Assembly (NCBI RefSeq): GCF_003628145.1
Contig: NZ_RBZV01000017.1
Span: forward strand, 26,796 to 90,795
Reading direction: 5' to 3'
From: Trinickia fusca
GTDB lineage: Bacteria > Pseudomonadota > Gammaproteobacteria > Burkholderiales > Burkholderiaceae
Length of the DNA: 64,000 nucleotides
Of the stretch, positions 20,256-27,802 are shown one piece after another. Each line of letters opens with the position of its first letter. Positions within the stretch are counted from its first letter, which is position 1. A program made the translations under genes and the position numbers. The notes beneath the pieces are model-generated. The model was not told the origin of the DNA and did no database searches. It worked only from the letters and a program-made list of their open reading frames with translations.

Positions 20256-20819
20256 ATGGCATCAGACAAGGAACTCGCCGATTTTCTGGCGGGCGTCGAA
20301 AGGCGCGCGTTCAAGCAGACCGTCTACGCTGTGCGCGACGACGATGCCGCCCTCGACATCGTGCAGGACGCGATGATCAAGCTCGCCGAAAAATACGGCG
20401 ACCGCCCCGCTGCCGAGCTTCCGCTCCTGTTTCAGCGTATCCTGCAAAATGTGACGCACGACTTTTTCCGTCGTCAGAAAGTACGCAATACGTGGGTCAG
20501 CCTGTTTTCGTCACTGGGCAACGCCGACGACGAGGACTTCGACCCGCTCGAAACGATCGAAGCCGATGACAACGCCTGGGGTTCCGAGAGCAGCGAACAA
20601 AAGCTCGAACGCGATCAGGTACTTGCATTGATCGACGCGGAAATCCAAAAATTGCCGGCGCGTCAACGGGAGGCGTTTCTCATGCGTTATTGGGAAGATA
20701 TGGATGTCGCCGAGACTGCCGCCGCAATGGGCTGTTCCGAGGGCAGCGTCAAGACGCACTGTTCACGGGCCACGCATACGCTAGCGGTCGCGCTCAAGGC
20801 CAAAGGAATTACGCTATGA
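20256..20819 (+). CDS. ECF-type RNA polymerase sigma factor
   Basis: This 187-residue sigma70-family protein has region 2 (FKQTVYAVRDDDAALDIVQDAMIKL, with the DxVQ segment) and region 4 (LPARQREAFLMRYWEDMDVAETAAAMGCSEGSVKTHCSRA, a helix-turn-helix). The ATG at 20256 gives the MASDKELADFLAGVERRAF N-terminus known in Burkholderiaceae. An in-frame TTG at 20181 would add 25 residues. The stop overlaps the next gene as ATGA. The regulon is unknown. The neighbouring DUF3619 and DUF3106 proteins could be membrane partners. Confidence 0.88.
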   Translation: MASDKELADFLAGVERRAFKQTVYAVRDDDAALDIVQDAMIKLAEKYGDRPAAELPLLFQRILQNVTHDFFRRQKVRNTWVSLFSSLGNADDEDFDPLETIEADDNAWGSESSEQKLERDQVLALIDAEIQKLPARQREAFLMRYWEDMDVAETAAAMGCSEGSVKTHCSRATHTLAVALKAKGITL

Positions 20820-21247
20820 GCTCCGCTCCCGATACAAAAGAACGCGAGTTCGCGCAGAGAATCTGCCGCGCGCTCGACGAAAACACGGCCAGCCTGCCCA
20901 CTTCGACACTCGACAAGCTGGCTACCGCACGGCGTACCGCGCTTGCACGCAAGAAGCCGGAACCCGTCGCCGCCCCGGCCTTCGCGCCGGTGCTCGCGCA
21001 CGCCGGTGGCTCGTTCGGCACACCGCGTGCCGACGCGCCGCGTGAGCGCGTCTCGCCACTGCGCCGGCTCGCCCGCGCGTGGCCGCTCGTCGCACTCGTG
21101 GTGGGTGTGGTCGTGGTCGCTTACTGGGAAGACGTGCAACGCGCCAAGGAACTGGCCGACATCGACGCGGCCATGCTCAGCGACGACTTGCCGCTCAACG
21201 CGTATCTCGACCACGGGTTCAACGCGTATCTGTCGCGCGCGCGCTAA
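20816..21247 (+). CDS. DUF3619 family membrane protein
   Basis: This 143-residue protein has one central transmembrane helix (about 85-103, WPLVALVVGVVVVAYW) and the conserved C-terminal DLPLNAYLDHGFNAYL. Its 4-bp overlap with the sigma factor gene indicates translational coupling, a common arrangement for an anti-sigma or sensor partner. It lacks the recognisable zinc-binding anti-sigma HxxxCxxC motif, so that role is only inferred from position. Confidence 0.75.
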   Translation: MSSAPDTKEREFAQRICRALDENTASLPTSTLDKLATARRTALARKKPEPVAAPAFAPVLAHAGGSFGTPRADAPRERVSPLRRLARAWPLVALVVGVVVVAYWEDVQRAKELADIDAAMLSDDLPLNAYLDHGFNAYLSRAR

Positions 21248-21268
21248 CGCAGGCGGGAGCGAATCGGG

Positions 21269-22027
21269 GTGAGCTACAAGCGCGGCTTGGCCGTTGTGTT
21301 CGGGTGTGCCATCGCGGCTGCGGTCGCGTTCGCCGCCACGTACCCACGCTTTTTCTCGCAGCAGCCGGCAGCCCAGGCTGGCGGCGCGCACGGCGCTGCG
21401 CCAGCGCCGGCGGCGCTCGCCGTCGAGTTCCCCCCTCTTGCCACCGACAACAACCCGCTGTCGTGGTCTCATTTGTCCCCGGCCCAGCATGTGGCCCTCG
21501 CGCCGTTCGCCGCCGAATGGGACGGCTTCAGTGACGAGCGCAAACGCAAATGGATCAAGATCGCGGCTCGTTTCTCGAAGATGTCGCCAGAAGCGCAAAA
21601 GCGACTGCAAGATCGGATGGCCGAGTGGATTGGCATGACGCCCGAGCAGCGACGCGTCGCGCGTGAGAACTATCAGGTCTCGAAGACGCTTCCGCCGCAG
21701 GCGCGCCAGAACGCCTGGAAGGCTTATCAGGAACTCTCACCCGATCAGAAGGCCCGGCTGGCGGCCAGCGAGCGCAAGCGCCGGCCGACTGTCGTCAGTG
21801 CGCCGCCTTCCGGCGCCAAAAGCGAGATTCGCGGCATCAACCGGCTCGTCAACGGGCCCAAACACGCGGCAAGCTCCACGCAGGCCGCGCAAGCGCCCGG
21901 CGTAGCGAGCGGGGCGTCGGAAGTGGCGCCCGCACCCATGCCCGCGTCGAGCCCGGCCGGCTTCGCGCCTGCCATCCCGACGCCGGTTTCGCCATCCGAA
22001 GCGCCCTCGCTGTTCCGCGGCGCCTAA
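21269..22027 (+). CDS. DUF3106 family protein
   Basis: This 252-residue protein has an N-terminal hydrophobic segment (about 6-24) acting as a signal or anchor. It is followed by a repetitive helical domain with WDGFSDERKRKWIKIA, MSPEAQKRLQDRMAEW, MTPEQRRVARENY and LSPDQKARL, that is, repeated [ML][ST]P[DE]x(2)R segments. The C-terminal 70 residues are Ala/Pro-rich and low complexity. The start is GTG with a GGGAG ribosome site. Function is unknown, but the conserved company of the sigma factor suggests an envelope-response role. Confidence 0.75.
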   Translation: MSYKRGLAVVFGCAIAAAVAFAATYPRFFSQQPAAQAGGAHGAAPAPAALAVEFPPLATDNNPLSWSHLSPAQHVALAPFAAEWDGFSDERKRKWIKIAARFSKMSPEAQKRLQDRMAEWIGMTPEQRRVARENYQVSKTLPPQARQNAWKAYQELSPDQKARLAASERKRRPTVVSAPPSGAKSEIRGINRLVNGPKHAASSTQAAQAPGVASGASEVAPAPMPASSPAGFAPAIPTPVSPSEAPSLFRGA

Positions 22028-22043
22028 TCACCCTTCTTCGTTC

Positions 22044-22586
22044 ATGTCCTCGCCGACGCCCTCGAACGCACCGACCCCAACCCGCTCCCGTGGCGTGCCG
22101 TCGGTGCGGCGGCGTCTGGCGGCGCTCGTCTACGAGAGCGTGATCCTGTTCGGCATCGTGTTCGTGGCCGGCTACCTGTTCAGCACGCTGACGCAGCAGC
22201 GCAACGGTCTGACGCACCACAACGCGCTCGCGGTGTGGGTGGCGCTCGTGGTCGGCGTCTATTTCGTCTGGTGCTGGACTCATGGGGGCCAGACCCTGCC
22301 GATGAGGACCTGGCGCCTGCGCGTGATCACGGCGAACGGCGAGCCGCTGGGCCTCGTACGCGCGATGGCGCGTTATGCTCTGGCCTGGCTCTGGTTCCTG
22401 CCGCCGCTGGCGCTGCACCCGCTGCTGCACCTGTCCGTGCCGGCCACGCTCGGCGCCACCGCGGCCTGGTTCGCTTTCTGGGTCGTGGCGGCGCGGCTCG
22501 ATCGCGCGCGGCAATTCCCGCACGATCGCCTCTGCGGCACGCGCATCGTCGCCGTCGACGCCAAAGCCGCGGACCAACCCGCGTAA
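22044..22586 (+). CDS. RDD family membrane protein
   Basis: This 180-residue integral membrane protein has the RDD signature RRLAALVYESVILFGIVF at the N-terminus, then helices at about 60-80 and 108-150. The GGQTLPMRTWRLRVI segment is typical of the family. It is spaced 16 bp from the DUF3106 gene and is probably in the same operon. RDD proteins have been linked to ion exchange in some bacteria, but nothing here fixes a substrate. Confidence 0.85.
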   Translation: MSSPTPSNAPTPTRSRGVPSVRRRLAALVYESVILFGIVFVAGYLFSTLTQQRNGLTHHNALAVWVALVVGVYFVWCWTHGGQTLPMRTWRLRVITANGEPLGLVRAMARYALAWLWFLPPLALHPLLHLSVPATLGATAAWFAFWVVAARLDRARQFPHDRLCGTRIVAVDAKAADQPA

Positions 22587-22743
22587 ACGCCCGCGCCACC
22601 GCGCGGCACCGCTCTTGCGCAGCCCCTGTCCTGGCCGCGTCTTCCGTCCCTGAAATGCAGTAATAAGAACTTCTTGTGACTGTCATGTGGCAGTCACGCA
22701 CGCGTGGCGCAATGCACGCATGTTCAACTCGACGCGAGAAGCC

Positions 22744-23688
22744 ATGGACCGCACGACGTCCGCGACTTCGCTGCTGCGGCAACTCGGCGCAAGCGTCGAC
22801 GCTGTGCCGTTTCAACCCCTCTCCACCGGCGCCGCTGACCTGCCGCTCGATACGCCGCCGCTGCCGACTTCGAACAGCCATCACGACGACAGCGTGGGCG
22901 ACGAATCGCATCGCTATCGCACGATCTGGCTCTCGGATATCCATCTGGGCTCGAGCGGGTGTCAGGCCGAATATCTGCTCGACTTCCTGCGTCATAACGA
23001 GTCCGAATACCTGTACCTCGTCGGCGACATCATCGACGGCTGGCAGCTCAAGAAAGGCTGGTACTGGCCGCAGGCGCACAACGACGTCGTGCAAAAAATC
23101 CTGCGCAAGGCGCGCAAAGGCACGCAGGTCATCTACATCCCGGGCAATCACGACGAAGGCGCGCGGCAATTCTGCGACCTGGCGTTCGGCGACATCCACG
23201 TCCGCGGCGAGGCGTTTCACACCACGCTGTCGGGCAAGCGCTTGTGGATCGTCCACGGCGACCTGTTCGACGGCGTGATTCAGCACGCCAAATGGCTCGC
23301 GTACCTCGGCGATACGGCCTACACGGGAATCCTCGTGCTGAACCGCTGGTTCAACCGCCTGCGCAGCCGCTTCGGCCTCCACTACTGGTCGCTGTCGCAG
23401 TATCTCAAGCATCAGGTCAAGAACGCCGTGAACTTCATCTCGTCGTTCGAGCACGTCATGGTCGACGAAGCACGCCGGCGCGGCTGCGACGGCGTCGTGT
23501 GCGGACACATCCACAAAGCCGAGATCCGCGACGTCGACGGCCTGGTCTACTGCAACGACGGCGACTGGGTCGAGAGCCTGTCGGCGCTCGTCGAGACGCT
23601 CGATGGCGAACTCAAGATCGTGTACTGGACCGTCATGCGCTCGCCCGAAGCCAGCTCGCGCAAAACCAAGGCCAAGGCCGCCGCTTAA
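22744..23688 (+). CDS. Calcineurin-like phosphoesterase, UDP-2,3-diacylglucosamine diphosphatase type
   Basis: This 314-residue metallophosphatase has all expected metal-binding motifs: LSDIHLG (Asp65, His67), GDIIDGW (Asp95), GNHDE (Asn135-His136), HGDLFD and GHIHKAE. Family members act in lipid A or phospholipid headgroup processing at the membrane. The first 55 residues are a variable extension. I chose ATG 22744 with a GAGAA site upstream; ATG 22720 is an alternative. It is followed by a glycosyltransferase and dgkA, which supports an envelope-lipid function. Confidence 0.82.
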   Translation: MDRTTSATSLLRQLGASVDAVPFQPLSTGAADLPLDTPPLPTSNSHHDDSVGDESHRYRTIWLSDIHLGSSGCQAEYLLDFLRHNESEYLYLVGDIIDGWQLKKGWYWPQAHNDVVQKILRKARKGTQVIYIPGNHDEGARQFCDLAFGDIHVRGEAFHTTLSGKRLWIVHGDLFDGVIQHAKWLAYLGDTAYTGILVLNRWFNRLRSRFGLHYWSLSQYLKHQVKNAVNFISSFEHVMVDEARRRGCDGVVCGHIHKAEIRDVDGLVYCNDGDWVESLSALVETLDGELKIVYWTVMRSPEASSRKTKAKAAA

Positions 23689-23714
23689 AGCCCGTGACAA
23701 CCGGAAATACCCGC

Positions 23715-24746
23715 ATGAAAATCATGATCGTCACCGACGCCTGGGAACCTCAGGTCAACGGCGTCGTGCGCACGCTGAAAAACACCACCCGCGAGCTCAC
23801 CGCGCTCGGCCATCGCGTCGAGCTCGTCACACCGCTCGAATTTCGCACGGTGCCGTGCCCGACCTACCCCGAGATCCGACTCTCGCTGTTGCCACGCCGG
23901 CGTCTGCACACACGAATCAGCGAGTTCTCGCCTGATGCGCTGCACATCGCCACCGAAGGCCCGCTCGGGCTCGCCGCACGCGCCTATGCCGTCAGGCACG
24001 GCCTGCCGTTCACGACGGCCTACCACACGCGCTTTCCCGAGTACGTGCAGGCGCGTTTCGGCATTCCGGTAACGGCCACCTACCGCTTCCTGCGCTGGTT
24101 CCACGGCGCTTCGCTGGCCGTCATGGCACCGACGCCCGTCGTGAAAGCCGACCTCGAGCACCATGGCTTCAAGAACGTCGTGCTGTGGACGCGCGGCGTC
24201 GATCTCGAGATCTTTCATCCGATGGATTCGAAGGTGCTCAACACCGCGCGGCCGATCTTTCTCTATGTGGGGCGCGTGGCTGTCGAGAAAAACGTCGAGG
24301 CGTTCCTGAAGCTCGATCTGCCCGGCTCGAAGTGGGTCGCCGGCGAAGGACCCGCCCTTGCTGAGCTCAAGTCGCGCTACCCCGAGGTCAACTACCTCGG
24401 CGTGCTTTCGCAAGCGGAACTCGCGAAGGTCTATGCCTGCGCCGACGTGTTCGTCTTCCCGAGCCGCACCGACACGTTCGGCCTCGTGCTGCTCGAGGCG
24501 CTCGCTTGCGGCACGCCCGTGGCGGCCTACCCCGTGACGGGACCGATCGACGTGCTCGCCGATGGCGGAGCCGGCGCCATGCACGAAGACCTGCGCGAAG
24601 CATGCCTCGATGCGCTGAAAATCGACCGTGCGCATGCTCGCGCATGGGCCGAGCGCTTTTCCTGGAGAGCGGCGTCCGAGCAGTTCGCCGCGCATCTGAA
24701 GCCGCGTTCGAACGCGGCCATACCTGAGGAAAACGCAGCCGCATGA
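23715..24746 (+). CDS. Family 4 (GT-B) glycosyltransferase
   Basis: This 343-residue GT-B fold enzyme opens KIMIVTDAWEPQVNGVVRTL with the N-terminal glycine loop. The C-terminal nucleotide-sugar site is TFGLVLLEALACGTPVAAYP, the EX7E motif. It resembles mannosyl- or glucosyltransferases acting on diacylglycerol or phosphatidylinositol-like acceptors; the neighbours lpxH-like and dgkA fit a glycolipid acceptor. The frame extends upstream to 23244, but that part is the shadow of the phosphoesterase gene. It ends with an ATGA overlap into dgkA. Confidence 0.85.
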   Translation: MKIMIVTDAWEPQVNGVVRTLKNTTRELTALGHRVELVTPLEFRTVPCPTYPEIRLSLLPRRRLHTRISEFSPDALHIATEGPLGLAARAYAVRHGLPFTTAYHTRFPEYVQARFGIPVTATYRFLRWFHGASLAVMAPTPVVKADLEHHGFKNVVLWTRGVDLEIFHPMDSKVLNTARPIFLYVGRVAVEKNVEAFLKLDLPGSKWVAGEGPALAELKSRYPEVNYLGVLSQAELAKVYACADVFVFPSRTDTFGLVLLEALACGTPVAAYPVTGPIDVLADGGAGAMHEDLREACLDALKIDRAHARAWAERFSWRAASEQFAAHLKPRSNAAIPEENAAA

Positions 24747-25234
24747 AGCGCGATCCGTCGCTTTCCCCGCAAGCCGCCAGCGAGCCTCAAGCACCTCATG
24801 AGCCGCTCGGCCCCGACGATCCCCTCGCGCTGGCGCCCGCGCCCTTCAATCCGTACAAAGGCAATCGCGGCCTCACGCGCGCATGGCACGCGCTGAAGAA
24901 CTCGATCAACGGTTTTCGCGTGGCGATTCGCGAAGAAAGCGCGTTTCGTCAGGAGCTCACGCTCGCCGCGATTCTCGTGCCATGCGGCACGTTCGTGCCT
25001 GTCGACGCCGTCTCGCACGTGCTGCTCGTCGGCTCGGTGCTGCTCGTGCTGATCGTGGAACTGCTCAATTCGAGCGTCGAGGCGGCCATCGACCGCATTT
25101 CGCTCGAGCGTCACGAGCTGTCGAGGCGCGCGAAAGACCTCGGCAGCGCCGCGGTTACCGTCGCACTCGTGCTTTGCGTGCTGACTTGGGCCCTCATCGT
25201 GGGCCCGCTCGCGATGCATTGGCTGGGCCGCTGA
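24743..25234 (+). CDS. dgkA: Diacylglycerol kinase
   Basis: This 163-residue small membrane kinase phosphorylates diacylglycerol to phosphatidic acid, recycling lipid released by envelope reactions. The DgkA core shows AREESAFRQEL, three transmembrane helices and the catalytic motif ELLNSSVEAAIDRIS. A 40-residue Pro/Ala-rich N-terminal extension precedes the core, longer than in E. coli. Its start overlaps the glycosyltransferase stop by 4 bp. Confidence 0.92.
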   Translation: MKRDPSLSPQAASEPQAPHEPLGPDDPLALAPAPFNPYKGNRGLTRAWHALKNSINGFRVAIREESAFRQELTLAAILVPCGTFVPVDAVSHVLLVGSVLLVLIVELLNSSVEAAIDRISLERHELSRRAKDLGSAAVTVALVLCVLTWALIVGPLAMHWLGR

Positions 25235-25358
25235 AACCGACCAAAGCCACGCCCCGCAAGGCTTCAGCGAACGATCGTTCGAAATCTGTCTCTCCCGCGC
25301 CACACAAGGCTTGTCCGGAAAACCCTATACAAAAGTCCGGGGAACAGAACGACCAGTT

Positions 25359-25364
25359 TATAAT
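25359..25364 (+). promoter_or_regulatory. TATAAT -10 element upstream of the TetR gene
   Basis: A perfect TATAAT sits about 100 bp before the ATG at 25465, in the 230-bp gap after dgkA. I find no matching -35 hexamer at 16-18 bp, so only the -10 is supported. Confidence 0.35.
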
Positions 25365-25464
25365 CGCCCGACAATCCTCAAAACATACCAACCGAGCCGG
25401 GCTCACAACGCAAGCTCGCGAGAGCGACACGCGTGCCCGGCAGCACAGGGCCGGACGAGACGAT

Positions 25465-26190
25465 ATGGAAGCCAAAACTCCCCGCCGCACCCGCGAACGG
25501 ATTCTCGAGCTGTCGTTGAAGCTATTCAACGAGATCGGCGAACCGAACGTGACCACGACGACGATCGCGGAGGAAATGGAGATCAGCCCAGGCAATCTCT
25601 ACTACCATTTCCGCAACAAGGACGACATCATCAACAGCATCTTCGCGCAGTTCGAGCAGGCCATCGAAAAGCGACTGCGGTTCCCCGAAGATCATCGTCC
25701 GACCATCGACGAGACCTGGTCGTACCTGCAGTACATGGCCGACTTCATGTGGACGTACCGCTTCCTGTACCGCGACCTGAACGACCTGCTCGCGCGCAAC
25801 CGCACGCTCGAGACGCACTTCAAGCAGATCATCAGCCACAAGGTGCGCTTTGCGCGCGACATGTGCGAACTGCTCGTGGCCGACGACGAAATGGTGGCGA
25901 CGCCCGATGAGATTCAAGTCATCGCGACCAACATGGGCGTCATCGCGACGTACTGGCTCTCGTACCAGTTCGTCATGCATCCGCGCAAGTACAACGACCA
26001 GGAAGCGATCCGCGACGAGCTGCATCAGGTCAGCGTGCACGTGATCTCGATGATGGCGCCGTATCTGCGTGGCCGCTCGCGACAATTGTTCGACGATCTC
26101 GTCTCCGGCAAGCTGCCCAAGCGTCAGTTCCAGGACTATCTGCCTCCGCGCGATGGCTCGCGCGCCGCCGCCAAGGACGCCCAGCAATGA
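25465..26190 (+). CDS. TetR/AcrR family transcriptional regulator
   Basis: This 241-residue protein has an N-terminal helix-turn-helix (NVTTTTIAEEMEISPGNLYYHFRNKDDI, about residues 27-54) and a helical ligand-binding domain with YLQYMADFMWTYRFLYRDL. The C-terminus is basic and Pro-rich. It overlaps the LOG gene by 4 bp, so it regulates or is co-expressed with it. The ligand is unknown. I chose the ATG preceded by GGACGAGACGAT; the long upstream frame is an artefact of dgkA and the spacer. Confidence 0.9.
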   Translation: MEAKTPRRTRERILELSLKLFNEIGEPNVTTTTIAEEMEISPGNLYYHFRNKDDIINSIFAQFEQAIEKRLRFPEDHRPTIDETWSYLQYMADFMWTYRFLYRDLNDLLARNRTLETHFKQIISHKVRFARDMCELLVADDEMVATPDEIQVIATNMGVIATYWLSYQFVMHPRKYNDQEAIRDELHQVSVHVISMMAPYLRGRSRQLFDDLVSGKLPKRQFQDYLPPRDGSRAAAKDAQQ

Positions 26191-26771
26191 AATCGATCTG
26201 CGTCTACTGCGGTTCTTCGCCCGGCGCCAAGCCGGTCTATGCGCAGGCCGCGCGGGCGTTCGGTCAAGCACTCGTGCGCGAGGGCTGCTCGCTCGTCTAC
26301 GGCGGCGGCCGCGTAGGCCTGATGGGCATCATCGCCGATGCCGTGCTCGAGGCCGGTGGCCAGGCGATCGGCGTGATCCCCAAGCTGCTCGTCGACAGGG
26401 AAATCGGCCATCCGGGGCTCACGGAACTGCACGTCGTGCCCGACATGCATGAGCGCAAGAAGAAGATGGCCGATCTCGCCGACGCGTTCGTCGCGCTGCC
26501 CGGCGGCGCGGGCACGCTCGAAGAGCTGTTCGAGGTCTACACGTGGTCCCACCTCGGCTATCACAACAAGCCGATCGGGCTCTACGACGTCGAAGGCTAC
26601 TATCGTCCGCTCGTCGCAATGCTCGAACACACCGTGCGCGAAGGCTTCTTGCGGCAGAACTACGTCGATGCGCTGCAGGTCGACGCGCACGCACCTGGGC
26701 TGATCGACAAGCTGCGCCGCTATCGTCCGCCCGGCAGCGATAAGTGGGCTCTCGAGCGCGACGCCGTCTGA
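26187..26771 (+). CDS. LOG family protein (TIGR00730), nucleotide phosphoribohydrolase type
   Basis: This 194-residue Rossmann-fold protein begins KSICVYCGSSPGAKPVY. It has GGGRVGLMG, the conserved Arg in MHERKKKMADLAD and the family motif LPGGAGTLEELFE. Members cleave ribose 5-phosphate from nucleoside monophosphates (cytokinin-activating in plants, AMP in some bacteria). It is translationally coupled to the TetR gene. Confidence 0.88.
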   Translation: MKSICVYCGSSPGAKPVYAQAARAFGQALVREGCSLVYGGGRVGLMGIIADAVLEAGGQAIGVIPKLLVDREIGHPGLTELHVVPDMHERKKKMADLADAFVALPGGAGTLEELFEVYTWSHLGYHNKPIGLYDVEGYYRPLVAMLEHTVREGFLRQNYVDALQVDAHAPGLIDKLRRYRPPGSDKWALERDAV

Positions 26772-26811
26772 GCGGCTGCGCCCCCTCCCCCTCCGATCCG
26801 GTGATGCTCCG

Positions 26812-27567
26812 ATGACCCGCGCCCAGCCCGTGGCTCTCATCACCGGCGCCAGCCGCGGCATCGGCCGCGCCACCGCGCTCAAGCTCGGGCAGGCCGGCTG
26901 GGCCGTCGGCGTCAACTACACGCGCGACGCGCTGGCCGCCGAACAGACTGCGGCCGAGGTCGAATGCGCAGGCGGCCGCGCACTGACCGTGCAAGCGGAC
27001 GTTGCCGACGAAGCCGCCGTAATCGCGATGTTCGACACGCTCGAACGCACGTTCGGGCCCATCGACGCACTCGTGAACAACGCTGGCATCGTCGCTCACT
27101 CGATGCCCCTTGCCGACATGGACTATGCGCGGCTCAAGCGTATGTTCGACGTGAATGTGCTCGGCGCGTACCTTTGCGCCCGCGAGGCGGCCCGCCGCAT
27201 GTCGACCGACCGTGGCGGGCACGGCGGCGCGATCGTCAACGTCTCCTCGGCGGCAGCCCGGCTCGGCTCGCCCAACGAGTATGTCGACTATGCAGGCTCG
27301 AAAGGCGCGATCGATACGATGACGCTCGGCCTCGCCAAGGAACTCGGGCCACGCGCAATACGCGTCAATGCCGTGCGCCCGGGCCTCATCGACACCGAGA
27401 TCCACGCCAGCGGCGGACGCCCCGAGCGCGCGGCGACACTCGGCGCGCAAACGCCGGCCGGACGGCCCGGTACGGCGGAAGAAGTCGCTGCGGCTATCGT
27501 CTGGCTGCTCAGCGACGCCGCCTCGTACGTCAACGGCGCCCTGCTCGACGTCGCCGGCGGCCGATAA
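26812..27567 (+). CDS. SDR family oxidoreductase
   Basis: This 251-residue classical short-chain dehydrogenase has the cofactor motif TGASRGIGRA near residue 12, NNAG at about 89, catalytic Ser in NVSSAAA and Tyr-x3-Lys in YAGSKGA. The C-terminal DVAGGR is typical. Cofactor choice is unclear. It follows the LOG gene after 40 bp and could share its transcript. The substrate is unknown. Confidence 0.85.
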   Translation: MTRAQPVALITGASRGIGRATALKLGQAGWAVGVNYTRDALAAEQTAAEVECAGGRALTVQADVADEAAVIAMFDTLERTFGPIDALVNNAGIVAHSMPLADMDYARLKRMFDVNVLGAYLCAREAARRMSTDRGGHGGAIVNVSSAAARLGSPNEYVDYAGSKGAIDTMTLGLAKELGPRAIRVNAVRPGLIDTEIHASGGRPERAATLGAQTPAGRPGTAEEVAAAIVWLLSDAASYVNGALLDVAGGR

Positions 27568-27802
27568 ACGGCATCGTCGCCACCCGCCCCGGCGCGGCGT
27601 TCTGACCCCACCCACACAAAACTCCACAAAGCTCGACGCTTCTCGTAATACGCGGTAACAATTGGCCGATACACTTATTCGTAATGGCTGGCCAAGTTGT
27701 TGCAAGCAGTTGGAGTCGTTCATAGCCAGCTCCCTACGCGGGCCACGCGTCATCAGGCTGCACGCCACGTAAGCGTCCGGCCGATTCAAACGACCGATTC
27801 AC